Source of the DNA: Gemmatimonas groenlandica
Lineage (GTDB): Bacteria > Gemmatimonadota > Gemmatimonadetes > Gemmatimonadales > Gemmatimonadaceae
Direction: 5' to 3'
Length of the DNA: 64,000 nucleotides
Assembly (NCBI RefSeq): GCF_013004105.1
Contig: NZ_CP053085.1
Span: 2,976,001-3,040,000 of the forward strand
Shown: positions 19,599 to 29,240 of the stretch, one piece after another
Layout of the letters: the number at the start of each line of letters is the position of its first letter
Numbering within the stretch: position 1 is the stretch's first letter
The notes under the pieces: model-generated
Database searches by the model: none
The model's input: only the letters and a program-made list of their open reading frames with translations
Told to the model about the DNA's origin: nothing
Position numbers and translations under genes: made by a program

Positions 19599-21482
19599 TT
19601 AGTGGTGATCCTCGAGCGGCGTGAGCAGCCAATTGTAGAGCGAGCCGACCCAGAGCGCCGTACCCGCCAGCATCACGGCAACAGCGGTCGGGACACTCGC
19701 GTCCATGAACAGGAGGCCGCCGAACATCACGATCAACCCGAAGGCGGTAACCAGCGGCCAGATCGACGGGTTCGGCATGATGATGCCGAGTTCCTGCGAG
19801 GTGGGGATGTGCCGGCCCTTCTCCTCTTCGTACGTCGTCTCGTGCACGAGCTTCTCACCGCCCTTCATGTTCCAGAGCGGGTAGCGCGACTTCACCTGCG
19901 GCAGTTCGGCAAAGTTGTAGTCGGGCGGCGGCGACGGGATCGTCCACTCCAGCGTCGCGGCGCCCCACGGGTTGCTCGACGCCATCTTCCCGCTCTTCCA
20001 GCTCTTGAAGATGTTGATCAGGCCGAACAGCGTGCCGACCATCAGGATGAGCGTACCACCCGTCGACATCGCATTGAACAGGTCGTAGCCCTGTCCCGCA
20101 TCGTACTGGTAAATGCGGCGCGGCATGCCCAGCAATCCGCTGAAGTGCATCGGGAAGAACGTGAGGTTCATACCGACCAGCGAAATCCAGAAGTGCCAGT
20201 TACCGAGCGATTCCGAGAGGAAGCGGCCCGTGATCTTCGGGAAGTAGTAGTACACGCCGGCGAACAGCCCGAACACCGAGCCGCCGAACAGCACGTAGTG
20301 GAAGTGCGCCACCACGAAATACGTGTCCGTCTGCTGCAAGTCGGCCGGGGGCGACGAGTGCATCACACCCGAGATACCACCGATCGTGAACATGCCGACC
20401 AGCGCGATCGCGAACTTCATGGCAACCGTGAACTTGATCTGGCCGCCCCACATCGTGGCCATCCAATTGAAGATCTTCACGCCGGTCGGGATGGCGATCA
20501 GCATCGTGGTGAGAGAGAACACCGCGTCCGCGATCGGGCCCATGCCCACCGAGAACATATGGTGCGCCCACACGCCGAAACCGAGGAAACCGATCAGGAT
20601 GCCCGAGTACACCATCACGGGATAGCCGAACAACGGCTTGCGCGAGAATGTCGGCAGCACTTCGGACACGAGACCGAAGGCCGGCAGAATCAGGATGTAC
20701 ACCTCGGGGTGACCGAACACCCAGAAGAGGTGCTGCCAGAGCAGCGGGTCGGCGCCCTTGGCGATCGTGTAGAAGTTCGTGCCGAAGAAGCGGTCGAACT
20801 GCAGGAACACGAGCGCGATCGTGATCACCGGGAAGGCGAGCACCACCAGGAACTGTACGACGAACGACATCCACGTGAAGATCGGCATGCGCATGAGCGT
20901 CATACCGGGCGCGCGCATGTTGATGATCGTCGTGATGAAATTGAAGCCGGCCGCCAGCGAGGAGATACCGAGGATCTGCAAGCCGATCACCCAGAAATCC
21001 ATGTTGTGCTGCGGCGAGTACGCCTTCGTGCTGAGCGGCGCGTAGCCGAACCAACCGCCATTGGGCGCCATCGACCAGAAGATCGGCAGCGTGATGAAGA
21101 TGCCGCCGAGCAGGTAGATCCAGTACGAGAACGCGTTCAGTCGCGGGAAGGCGACGTCACGCGCGCCGATCTGCAGCGGGATCAGAAAGTTGAAGAACGC
21201 CGCCGAGAGAGGCATGACGGCGAGGAAGATCATCGTCGTGCCATGCATCGTGAACAGCTGGTTGTACATCTCGGCCGAAATGAGCTTTCCGTTCGGCGTC
21301 GCCAGCTGCGCGCGCAGAATAGCGGCCTCGAGGCCGCCAACTACGAAGAAGATCAGGCCGGTGATGAGATAGAGCGCCCCGATGCGCTTGTGGTCTACCG
21401 TGGTAAGCCACGACCAGACGCCGGTGGTTGACGGTGCGGTCTTGACTTCGGTGTACGGGGGCGCGGCAGCGATGGTTGCCAT
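19599..21482 (-). CDS. ctaD: Cytochrome c oxidase subunit I
   Basis: Catalytic subunit (627 aa) of an A-type heme-copper oxidase that reduces O2 to water and pumps protons. Ligands visible: FTMHGTTMIF (low-spin heme His), GHPEVYILILPAFG (CuB His, with the cross-linked Tyr and the glutamate of the D-channel exit), WAHHMFSVG (two CuB His), and VVAHFHYVLFGG (heme ligands). The K-channel Lys occurs in IPTGVKIFNW. The C-terminal extension with two further hydrophobic segments (from about residue 565) is typical of long caa3 subunits. It follows ctaC by 29 bp. A 614-codon open frame on the opposite strand is a shadow. Confidence 0.97.
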   Translation of the reverse strand: MATIAAAPPYTEVKTAPSTTGVWSWLTTVDHKRIGALYLITGLIFFVVGGLEAAILRAQLATPNGKLISAEMYNQLFTMHGTTMIFLAVMPLSAAFFNFLIPLQIGARDVAFPRLNAFSYWIYLLGGIFITLPIFWSMAPNGGWFGYAPLSTKAYSPQHNMDFWVIGLQILGISSLAAGFNFITTIINMRAPGMTLMRMPIFTWMSFVVQFLVVLAFPVITIALVFLQFDRFFGTNFYTIAKGADPLLWQHLFWVFGHPEVYILILPAFGLVSEVLPTFSRKPLFGYPVMVYSGILIGFLGFGVWAHHMFSVGMGPIADAVFSLTTMLIAIPTGVKIFNWMATMWGGQIKFTVAMKFAIALVGMFTIGGISGVMHSSPPADLQQTDTYFVVAHFHYVLFGGSVFGLFAGVYYYFPKITGRFLSESLGNWHFWISLVGMNLTFFPMHFSGLLGMPRRIYQYDAGQGYDLFNAMSTGGTLILMVGTLFGLINIFKSWKSGKMASSNPWGAATLEWTIPSPPPDYNFAELPQVKSRYPLWNMKGGEKLVHETTYEEEKGRHIPTSQELGIIMPNPSIWPLVTAFGLIVMFGGLLFMDASVPTAVAVMLAGTALWVGSLYNWLLTPLEDHH

Positions 21483-21511
21483 CGGTGTCGTTGGTCAGCG
21501 GTGACGGTGAC

Positions 21512-22828
21512 TTACTTCAGGGCCTGGAGGTACGCGACGATGTCCGCGACCTCCGCGTCGGTCAGACCGCCGACGTTGACCACCATCTTGGTTTTCGGAT
21601 CTGTCACGCCCTTGCCGAGCGAGGGCATGATGGAGCCGGGCTTCATGTGCGGCGCGCTCTTGATCCAGTACGACAGATGCTTCGTATCGTTCGGATAGAG
21701 GCCACCAGCGATCGTGTATCGCGAACCCACGTGCGTGAGGTTCGGCCCGACGTTCGCCATGTTCATCGGCGTGCCCGCTATGGCATGGCAACCGATACAG
21801 CTCGAGCGGCCATAGATCTGACGACCGCGCTCCGCATCGCCCTTGCCGATCAGTGCTTCGTCGAAGCTGATCTGGTTCGTGATCGGCGTCTGCGGAATCG
21901 TATACGCGAAATCCTTTTCCAGCTTGTCCTTCGGGAAGACCCACACCGGAACCGGCGCCGCGGGCGCGTCGGCTGGCGTGGTCGACGGCGTCGTCGTGGC
22001 AGCGACCTGCAACAGCGGCGTGCTGCCCGTTCCCGAGGGAACCGGCGCCACCGCCGGAGCGGCCGTGGTCGGGGCCAGCGCGACCGCCGGGAAGATCGCC
22101 GGCTGCTTCTGATGCGCCGTCCACTGCGCGAACTCGTCGACTGTCACGGTGAAGACGCGGAACTTCATGTTCGCATGCGACGGACCACAGAACTCGGCGC
22201 AGAAGCCGTTCCACGCCGAGGACGGCAGGTCCTTGTTCGGCGTGAACCAGAGATAATTCGTCCTATTGGAAATCAAATCACGCTTGCCACCCATCTGCGG
22301 GATCCAGAAGGAGTGCAATACGTCGATGGTCTTGAGCTGAAAGTTGACCGTACGGCCGTTCGGCAGATACAGCTCGTTCGCGGTCGTGATGCCGTACTGC
22401 GGGTAGCGGAACTCCCACCACCACTGGTGCCCGATCACCTCGACCTGCAGCGCCTCGGGCGCCGCTTTCGCCTGCGTCTTGAAGATCGTGCGGACAGTCG
22501 GAATCGCGATGAAGATCAAAATGACGGCCGGAATCGCCGTCCACGTGATCTCGAGCGCGGTATTGCCGTGCACCTGCTTCGGCACTCCGCCGTCGGGACG
22601 ACGCCGGAATTTGAAGATGGTGTAGACGAGAGCGGCCTCGACGCCAATGAAGACCAGCGTGCCCCAAAAGAGCAGCTTGTCCCAGAGGGCATCGATCGCT
22701 GCGTTGTATTCCGAATTCGGATTGAACGTCGAATTCGGATAATCGCCGCCGCACGCTGCAAGCCCTAGGGCCAGAGCGCCCAGCAGCGCGACGGATGCCA
22801 TCCGCCGCGGGCGGAACGTGCCAACCAT
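21512..22828 (-). CDS. ctaC: Cytochrome c oxidase subunit II fused to cytochrome c (caa3)
   Basis: 438-aa lipoprotein (lipobox LGLAAC, Cys 26) with two membrane helices, a cupredoxin domain carrying the binuclear CuA site (DVLHSFWIP His, then CAEFCGPSHANM), an Ala/Pro/Thr-rich linker, and a C-terminal class I cytochrome c domain with the heme motif CIGCH and a distal Met in GSIMPS. The covalently fused cytochrome is the defining feature of caa3 oxidases, so the electron donor is built in. The ATG at 22828 is used because it gives the signal peptide; the longer open frame upstream to 23578 codes for nothing plausible. First gene of the oxidase operon. Confidence 0.96.
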   Translation of the reverse strand: MVGTFRPRRMASVALLGALALGLAACGGDYPNSTFNPNSEYNAAIDALWDKLLFWGTLVFIGVEAALVYTIFKFRRRPDGGVPKQVHGNTALEITWTAIPAVILIFIAIPTVRTIFKTQAKAAPEALQVEVIGHQWWWEFRYPQYGITTANELYLPNGRTVNFQLKTIDVLHSFWIPQMGGKRDLISNRTNYLWFTPNKDLPSSAWNGFCAEFCGPSHANMKFRVFTVTVDEFAQWTAHQKQPAIFPAVALAPTTAAPAVAPVPSGTGSTPLLQVAATTTPSTTPADAPAAPVPVWVFPKDKLEKDFAYTIPQTPITNQISFDEALIGKGDAERGRQIYGRSSCIGCHAIAGTPMNMANVGPNLTHVGSRYTIAGGLYPNDTKHLSYWIKSAPHMKPGSIMPSLGKGVTDPKTKMVVNVGGLTDAEVADIVAYLQALK

Positions 22829-23152
22829 GCCGGTTCCTGAGAGAGTGGAGAGCCTCGAGTGCCGCGCGGTCGCGCGTAGACAACGAGGGCCGTTCGTAAG
22901 ACAGCCTTGCGAAGCTAAACCGACGTTTCCGGCTGCCGCAAGCAAATCGGAACATCGTATCGACACTTCCCCAATTTTCCTGATTGAGAGTAACTGTCTT
23001 TCGCTGATTTTCGTGGTTTTTGAGTCCGATTTCGGTCCGAACGTGGGGCGTCGGACGGCCCCATGAGGACGCCGCCAGCGCGCTGCCCAGCGCGACGTCG
23101 GCGCTCGATAAGGCGCCCGTTTCCGCACCCGACTCCAGATCGTCCATTGCTC

Positions 23153-24343
23153 GTGATCCAGAACCGTGTCGCCACCCTGCCCCGCGCTGCTGCCGTGGCG
23201 CTCTCGCTCCTGTTGCTCGCGTCGGCCTGTCGCTCCTCGGACGGCCCCCCAGCGGGCACCGGCGACGGCACCTTCCTGATCGGCGTCGGGGCCATACCCG
23301 GAAGCCCGGGGTACGATGGCGTCGTGCGCGGCGTCGACTTGGCGGTGGAGCGCCTCAACGGCGCGTCTTCGCTCCGTTTTCGCAGCCGTCCCCCGAAGCT
23401 CGGCTCGGCCAGCGCTGTCCAGGTGGCCCAGCAGCTCAGCGCGGATCCCGGGGTGATCGCGGTTGTTGGACATCCGGAAAGCGGTAACACCATCGAAGCG
23501 ATCCCCGTCTACGCCGACGCCGAGCACTCCGGCGCCAACGGCGTGGTCGCCATCTCGCCGACGGCCTCCTCGCCGCAACTGAGCGGCGCCAACCCCTGGT
23601 TTTTCCGGGTCGCGCCAAGCGACGATGATGCCGCGCGGGTGACCGCGCAGTGGGCGTTCGATTCGCTCGGCGCCAAGCGCGCCGCGATCATCTATCGCAA
23701 CGATTCCTATGGACGCGACTGGGCGAGCACCTTCGCCCAGACGTTCACCCGCAGCGGTGCCACCGTGATCGCCCGCGAGCCATACCTGAACGGCGTCACC
23801 GAGTGGGATGCCTACGCCCAGCTACTCGCGACGATGCGCCCCGATGTCGTGCTCTTTCCCGGCGATGCGGTCGATGCACTCGCTTTCCTCCGCGCACTGA
23901 AAGCGCACGGGGTCACCGCGCCGTTCATCGGCGGCGATGGCACAGAGCAGATGAATCAGCAGGCGGACGCGATCGGCGCGCGGTATGTGGCCTTCTTCCG
24001 CGCCGATCGCGCCACCAGCCCCGAAGCGCTGTGGTTCCTGTCGCGCTACCGCGAGCGCTTCAAGCAGGACCCCGACATGTTCGCCGCGCTGTCGTACGAC
24101 GCCGCGATCGTCATGGGACGCACGATCATCAGCGGTGCGCGCACACGCGCGGCGCTGCGCCTCGCGCTCGAGAAGATCGGCAATGGTGCCCCCTCCGTTG
24201 ACGGCGTGGCGGGACGCATCGCCTTCGAGCGCAACCACGATATCAAGGGACGCAGCGTCGTCATCGTGCGCGTGGACCGCGTACGCGGCAGCACCGATGC
24301 CGCCGCCGACAGCACCGACACGCCGGACGGAGGAGCGCGCTGA
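23153..24343 (+). CDS. Substrate-binding lipoprotein, branched-chain amino acid/receptor family type
   Basis: Periplasmic type I binding protein (Peripla_BP_6/Leu-Ile-Val receptor-like) of about 396 aa. A GTG at 23153 gives a clean signal, ending LLLLASAC with Cys 26; the open frame begins at 23063 but its extra N-terminus is Arg-rich and unlikely. Recognisable: [40 protein letters not shown]-like turn, [35 protein letters not shown], and [18 protein letters not shown]. No permease or ATPase gene follows. Instead the stop overlaps the chemoreceptor start by one base (TGATG), which suggests a sensing rather than a transport role. Confidence 0.85.
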   Translation: MIQNRVATLPRAAAVALSLLLLASACRSSDGPPAGTGDGTFLIGVGAIPGSPGYDGVVRGVDLAVERLNGASSLRFRSRPPKLGSASAVQVAQQLSADPGVIAVVGHPESGNTIEAIPVYADAEHSGANGVVAISPTASSPQLSGANPWFFRVAPSDDDAARVTAQWAFDSLGAKRAAIIYRNDSYGRDWASTFAQTFTRSGATVIAREPYLNGVTEWDAYAQLLATMRPDVVLFPGDAVDALAFLRALKAHGVTAPFIGGDGTEQMNQQADAIGARYVAFFRADRATSPEALWFLSRYRERFKQDPDMFAALSYDAAIVMGRTIISGARTRAALRLALEKIGNGAPSVDGVAGRIAFERNHDIKGRSVVIVRVDRVRGSTDAAADSTDTPDGGAR

Positions 24344-26055
24344 TGGCCGTCATCCGGCTCGCGACCATTCGCGTCCGCCTGATCGCCGGCTTCGGCACTT
24401 CGATCGGTCTGCTCCTGCTGGCTGGGTTGTTGGGCTGGTACGGCCTCAAGCGAAGTAATACCGAGGCGGAAGCCACCGTACGCGCGCTGGCCGATCGGTC
24501 CGAATTCACCGAGCAGGCGACCACCACCGTGTTGCGAGAACTCGTGGCCGGATTGCGCTATCTCACCAGTCGTTCACCCGAGGACGCGGCGCAATACACG
24601 GCGCTGGTCGCCGAGGCTGGGAAGCTGCGGCGCAGCGCACTCGATCAGGGCATGCTGCGGGCGGACGAACGCCAGCGACTCGAAGCCATCGGCACCCTGC
24701 AGGCGGCGATGGAAGTGCGCATCGCGATCACGCACGCGTGGCAGGTGGTCGGCAATGAAGCGAACGCGCAACGCGTGTTGCAGCGGACCAGTCGGGACAT
24801 GCAGGCGATCGAGACGGAGCTGCAGGCGCTCCGTCGTGCCGCGCGCACCGGTGCCGAAGATTCCATGGATCGCATGCGGGATGGACTTTGGCGCGCCGAA
24901 TTACTGCTCGCCATCGTCGTCGCGGCGGCGTTCGGCGTCGCGGCCTTCTTCGGCCTCTCCACCGCGCGCGCCGTCACGCATCCACTCGTGCGACTGCGCG
25001 ACGAGATGATGGCCATCGGCGCCGGTGACCTGCGCGATCCCGACATCGACCTTCGACTTTCCGGCGTCGCTCGCGAGTACGCCGAACTGATCGACGCCAT
25101 GCAGCAAGCGCGGGAGCGGCTCCGTCGTCTGCTGTCGCGTGTACAGGACGAGGCCGATCAGGTCACGCTGGCGGCCGGTGAACTCAGTGCCTCCGCGTCG
25201 TCGGCCGCCGCCTCGTCGCAGCATGTCACCACAGCCGTCCTGGATATCTCACACGGGGCCACGGTGCAGCTGAGCGCGCTCAACAACGCCAGCCACACCG
25301 TGAAACAGCTCGCGGAAGTCGGCGCCACCATCGGTGAAGCGGCGGAAGAAACGGATCGCGTGGGCCGTGACATTCGCAGCACCACCAACAACACGCGCGA
25401 TCAGGTACAGCTGGCCATCGACACACTCCTCGGCGCTCGCGAAGTGGTAACCGCCTCGCGCGCCGAGATGGTCTCGCTGAAAGATGCCACGAGTGACATC
25501 GACGACTTCGTGAGTGTGATCTCCGAAATCGCCACGCAGACCAACCTGCTCGCCCTCAACGCCGCGATCGAAGCGGCGCGCGCCGGAAGTGCCGGGCGTG
25601 GCTTTGCCGTGGTCGCGCAGGAGGTTCGCGCCTTGGCCGAGCAGAGTGCAAACGCGGCCAACGAGGTCACGGAGAATGTGAAGCGCATCCGGGCGCGCAT
25701 TGCCAGCGCCTCGAGTGCGGTGGACTCGGGGGCGACCCGCCTCAAGGACGTGGAGACGGTGGCCGAGGGCGTTGGCGAGGCACTGTCGCGCATCGAGCAC
25801 GCGGTCGCTCAGGTGGAAGGCGCGGCCTCTCGCGTCTCGACGGCGGTGAATGCCAACCGTCAGTCGCTGGGCGCCGTGCAGAAATCACTCACCAGCGCCC
25901 GCGACACGGCGGAAGGCCATGCGGCGGCGGCAGAACAAGTGGCCGCCAGCACCGAACAGACCTCCGCCTCCGCGCAGGAAGTGTCGGCGACTGCCGAAAT
26001 GCTGCAGACGGCGTCACTTCGCGTACGCGGGTTGATCGGCGAATTCAGGACGTAA
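24343..26055 (+). CDS. Methyl-accepting chemotaxis protein
   Basis: 570-aa transmembrane chemoreceptor. TM1 is at about residues 13-32, a roughly 150-residue helical periplasmic region of four-helix-bundle type follows, TM2 is at about 187-207 ([19 protein letters not shown]), then a HAMP domain ([19 protein letters not shown]) and the long signalling coiled coil. The conserved hairpin tip that binds CheA/CheW is present: [20 protein letters not shown] followed by [17 protein letters not shown]. Translation is coupled to the binding protein upstream, which could be its ligand-sensing partner. The end overlaps the convergent saccharopine-dehydrogenase-like gene by 11 bp. Confidence 0.94.
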   Translation: MAVIRLATIRVRLIAGFGTSIGLLLLAGLLGWYGLKRSNTEAEATVRALADRSEFTEQATTTVLRELVAGLRYLTSRSPEDAAQYTALVAEAGKLRRSALDQGMLRADERQRLEAIGTLQAAMEVRIAITHAWQVVGNEANAQRVLQRTSRDMQAIETELQALRRAARTGAEDSMDRMRDGLWRAELLLAIVVAAAFGVAAFFGLSTARAVTHPLVRLRDEMMAIGAGDLRDPDIDLRLSGVAREYAELIDAMQQARERLRRLLSRVQDEADQVTLAAGELSASASSAAASSQHVTTAVLDISHGATVQLSALNNASHTVKQLAEVGATIGEAAEETDRVGRDIRSTTNNTRDQVQLAIDTLLGAREVVTASRAEMVSLKDATSDIDDFVSVISEIATQTNLLALNAAIEAARAGSAGRGFAVVAQEVRALAEQSANAANEVTENVKRIRARIASASSAVDSGATRLKDVETVAEGVGEALSRIEHAVAQVEGAASRVSTAVNANRQSLGAVQKSLTSARDTAEGHAAAAEQVAASTEQTSASAQEVSATAEMLQTASLRVRGLIGEFRT

Positions 26056-27187
26056 GCTCGGTCACCATCACGCCACGCTCGGCGAGCATTGCGAAGTAGC
26101 GCGTCGCCGGCATGCATTCGTCGGGCGTGTGTACGCCGGCGGTGATGGCACCGCTGGCCTGCAGTTGCCCGGTGATCGACAGCGTATATCCGGTGGTCCG
26201 CATCATGGCCGAGATGCCGTGTTCCGCATCATACCGGTCGAGCACTTCCCACGACCGCGTGCCTGACACCCCGTCTTTGGTGCCGCGCACGACCACGCGC
26301 AGGGCGACCAGATCCGGCTTGCCCTTGCGCAGCTTTTCACCGGCGACGCGCACGAACACGTCACGAGGCACGACCTGCTGTCCCTTCACGTCGACCGCTT
26401 CGTTGCCAAGCAGTCCCAGGTCTCGGATCGCTTCCATCACGCGCGCGTGTCCCGGAAAGCGTAGCGTCTTGTACTCCATGGTCGGAATCACGCCGGCGTA
26501 GCGGTACACCATGGTGGAGAGGCCACCGGCCGTATGAAACGCTTCGAGCTCACCGACCGGATCGGCGAACAGCACCGACTCGAGCTCGGAGAGCGCGGAC
26601 ACATGCGCCGGCTGCCCGTGGCGCACGACCAACGACTCGGTGGTGTAGTAGTCCACCATGCCTTCGATGGAATAGGCGATCTGATAGCCGAGCGGCGGTT
26701 CGGGCGTCTGCGGCAATCCCCCCACGAACAGCTTCACGCTGTCGACCGTGTCGAATTGATCGATGCCGTGCTGAGCAATGACATTGACCATGCCGGGGGC
26801 GAGACCTGTGTCGGGGATCACACTGATCCCCTTGGCTTTCGCGGCGGCGTCGAGCTTCTTCTGTTCTTGGACGATTTCGGTATTGCCGCCGAGGTCGGCG
26901 AAGTGGACGCCCATTTCCACGGCGATCGCGGCGAGCGGTGCATTGAAGTAGTACGGGATGGCGCTCATCACCGCGTCGCAGCGGGAGAACACCGCGCGCA
27001 CCGCATCGGCATCACGGACATCGAGCGCGATGGCCTCGAGGCGTGGACCGGTGAAGGGCGCGAGAAATGCGGGAAGGGTGCCGACGCGAACATCGGCCAG
27101 CACGACCTGCGTGACCGAAGGATTTTTCAGCAGATCATACGTGCACGCGGTGCCTTGCAGCCCCGCGCCGAGTACAAGCATGCGCAT
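26045..27187 (-). CDS. Saccharopine dehydrogenase-family oxidoreductase (lysine 6-dehydrogenase-like)
   Basis: 380-aa NAD(P)-dependent enzyme. The N-terminal Rossmann motif is [18 protein letters not shown], followed by [12 protein letters not shown] and the substrate-side blocks [17 protein letters not shown] and [13 protein letters not shown], which match saccharopine reductase/lysine 6-dehydrogenase proteins rather than the fused eukaryotic LYS9 type. It probably acts on an amino acid such as lysine or a related imine; the exact reaction cannot be read. The start ATG (27187) lies 34-40 bp from the divergent CoA-binding gene, so the two share a very short promoter region. Confidence 0.82.
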   Translation of the reverse strand: MRMLVLGAGLQGTACTYDLLKNPSVTQVVLADVRVGTLPAFLAPFTGPRLEAIALDVRDADAVRAVFSRCDAVMSAIPYYFNAPLAAIAVEMGVHFADLGGNTEIVQEQKKLDAAAKAKGISVIPDTGLAPGMVNVIAQHGIDQFDTVDSVKLFVGGLPQTPEPPLGYQIAYSIEGMVDYYTTESLVVRHGQPAHVSALSELESVLFADPVGELEAFHTAGGLSTMVYRYAGVIPTMEYKTLRFPGHARVMEAIRDLGLLGNEAVDVKGQQVVPRDVFVRVAGEKLRKGKPDLVALRVVVRGTKDGVSGTRSWEVLDRYDAEHGISAMMRTTGYTLSITGQLQASGAITAGVHTPDECMPATRYFAMLAERGVMVTELTS

Positions 27188-27227
27188 ACGGGTGGCTCCA
27201 GCAATTTTCTAGGGAGGGGGAGTGTCT

Positions 27228-27710
27228 ATGGATCACAAGCTAATGCCTCCGGCGAGCGACGGGAGCGAGACGACCGAGTGGCGTTCGCATCTGCTCGAGC
27301 ACAGCTCACAACTCGCTGAGGTGCTGTCGTCCACGCAGCGGATCGCCGTCATCGGCATCAAGCCGGAGATCGTCGGCGGGCCGGCGTACTACGTGCCGGA
27401 GTATCTGCAGAGCGCGGGATACGAGATTGTCCCGGTGCCGGTGTACTACCCGGACATCGCGGAGATCCTGGGAGCGCCGGTGCAGCGATCACTCAGTACG
27501 GTGATACCGCCCGCCGATATGGTGCTGCTGTTCCGCCGGTCTGGCGATGTGGCGCAGCACGTCGAGGAGATTCTCGCCGCCAAACCACGCGTGGTGTGGA
27601 TGCAGCTTGGCATTCAGGATGCCGAGGCGGCGGAGACGTTCGCCAGAGCGGGTATCGACGTGGTGCAGAACAAGTGCCTGATGATCGAGCACCGCAACGC
27701 GCGGCACTGA
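27228..27710 (+). CDS. CoA-binding domain protein (YccU-like)
   Basis: 160-aa single-domain protein of the CoA_binding_2 family, a Rossmann-like fold. The phosphate-binding turn is IAVIGIKPEIVGGPAYYVP, then GYEIVPVPVYYPD and VVWMQLGIQDAEAAETFARAG, all close to the family pattern in which VWxQxG is a landmark. The physiological role of the family is not established. The ATG at 27228 is preferred over the GTG at 27222 because the strong purine run AGGGAGGGGG at 27211-27220 then lies at normal spacing. Confidence 0.85.
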   Translation: MDHKLMPPASDGSETTEWRSHLLEHSSQLAEVLSSTQRIAVIGIKPEIVGGPAYYVPEYLQSAGYEIVPVPVYYPDIAEILGAPVQRSLSTVIPPADMVLLFRRSGDVAQHVEEILAAKPRVVWMQLGIQDAEAAETFARAGIDVVQNKCLMIEHRNARH

Positions 27711-27735
27711 GTCGTACCGACGACTTACTGAAGCC

Positions 27736-29211
27736 TTACTGCCGCACGCGGTTGCGGCCGTCGGCCTTGGCACGATAGAGCGCGGCGTCCGCCCTCGAGA
27801 ACAGGTCTTCCACGTTCTCGATACGCGCGGCGGGAAACACGGCCACACCGACGCTCGCGGTGAGCTTGAGCGGCGGATGCTCGCCACCTCGGGCGAACTC
27901 GTGTTCGTCGACCGCCGCCCGGATGCGCTCGGCGAACGACACCGCGCCGGCCTCGTCCGTTTCCGGCAGCAGCACCAGGAATTCTTCGCCGCCATAACGC
28001 GCCACGATGTCGCTGCCGCGGATGGTATCGAGCAGCAGCTGACCGACATCACGCAGCACGTCGTCACCAACGAGGTGCCCGTAGGTGTCGTTCACTTTCT
28101 TGAAGTGATCGAGATCGATCATGAGCAGCGCCAGCGTGGAGTCGTAGCGTAACGCGCGCTCCATCTCCGCCGTGATGCGCTCGGTGAGCGCGCGGCGATT
28201 CAGCAACTGGGTGAGCGGATCGGTCTGCGCGAGCTGTTCGAGTCGCGCGTTGTCGGCCATCGTGCTTTCGACCATCTGCGCACGCTGAATGACCGCCACC
28301 GCAGCGGTGATCACGGCTTGCGCGAATTCGAGATCGTGCGGTCCGAAGCGATCCTGATCGCGCGTGCGGCGCACGAGGAACACGCCGTACTGTCCACGGT
28401 CGACGGTGAACGGCAGCGCGATCACCGAGCGGATAGGCACCTCGATGCCTTCGATGCCCCACACATGCCGCACACCCTCGTACAGCGGATGCGTGTCGAG
28501 ATCTTCGACCAGAACCGGCTGGCCCGACTCGAGCGCCGCTTTCAGTTCCGGATAGCGATCGAGCTGGATGCTGAGATGCTGCAGTCCCGGGTTCTCGAAG
28601 GCCGCCACCACCACGGCCTGCGAGTCGCCCGGTCGCGCGAGCACGACCGAGCAGTGAGACACGCCGAGAGCACGCGCCGCACGACGCACCAGCAGGTGAA
28701 AAAGTTCGGTGACCGACAGGTCGCCGGTGACCTCGTGCAGGATGTCCACGAGCTTACGACGACTGTCGGCATCCTGCTGCGCGCGCACCAACGCTTCTTC
28801 CGTGCGCGCGAGCGCCATGCGTGTGGAGCGCAACATGGCTCCCGTGCGCAGCTGCGCCTGCACGCGCGCCAACAGCTCCTTCGGGCGATAGGGCTTGCGG
28901 ATGAAATCCGCCGCGCCCAATCCCAACGACCGCACCGAAGCTTCTTCAGGCGGCTGCGCGGAGAGCATGAGCACCGGCAAGTCGCGCCAGCGCTCTTCGC
29001 TCTTGATCCGCTCGAGCAACTGACACCCATCGGCATCCGGCATCAGGATGTCGAGGAGCAGCAGATCGGGCGCGCGCTTCTCGAGCTGCTCGAGACAGGC
29101 CATCCCGCCATTGGCGGGAATGACCTCGTATCCATTCTCCTGCAACAGCCAGGTGACGGATTCGAGGACGGCCACATCGTCGTCAGCGACGAGAATTCGG
29201 GAAGTGGGCAT
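27736..29211 (-). CDS. Response regulator diguanylate cyclase (REC-GAF-GGDEF)
   Basis: 491-aa signalling protein that should make c-di-GMP from two GTP. REC domain at 1-118 with acidic pocket DDD near residue 10-12 and phospho-acceptor Asp54 (LLLLDILMPD) and Lys in IRKPYRP; GAF-type domain at about 165-305; GGDEF domain at about 320-490 with an intact active site GGEEF near 407-411 and the inhibitory I-site RGSD five residues before it. It therefore looks catalytically competent and feedback-inhibited. No histidine kinase gene is adjacent. It lies 30 bp downstream of gyrA on the same strand. Confidence 0.93.
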   Translation of the reverse strand: MPTSRILVADDDVAVLESVTWLLQENGYEVIPANGGMACLEQLEKRAPDLLLLDILMPDADGCQLLERIKSEERWRDLPVLMLSAQPPEEASVRSLGLGAADFIRKPYRPKELLARVQAQLRTGAMLRSTRMALARTEEALVRAQQDADSRRKLVDILHEVTGDLSVTELFHLLVRRAARALGVSHCSVVLARPGDSQAVVVAAFENPGLQHLSIQLDRYPELKAALESGQPVLVEDLDTHPLYEGVRHVWGIEGIEVPIRSVIALPFTVDRGQYGVFLVRRTRDQDRFGPHDLEFAQAVITAAVAVIQRAQMVESTMADNARLEQLAQTDPLTQLLNRRALTERITAEMERALRYDSTLALLMIDLDHFKKVNDTYGHLVGDDVLRDVGQLLLDTIRGSDIVARYGGEEFLVLLPETDEAGAVSFAERIRAAVDEHEFARGGEHPPLKLTASVGVAVFPAARIENVEDLFSRADAALYRAKADGRNRVRQ

Positions 29212-29240
29212 CAGCCGTCGCGATCAGCGAGCGTTGGGCA

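Noticed and set aside
19587-21431. 614-codon plus-strand open frame
   Set aside because: Antisense to ctaD; extremely Arg/His/Glu-rich product typical of a GC-skew shadow.
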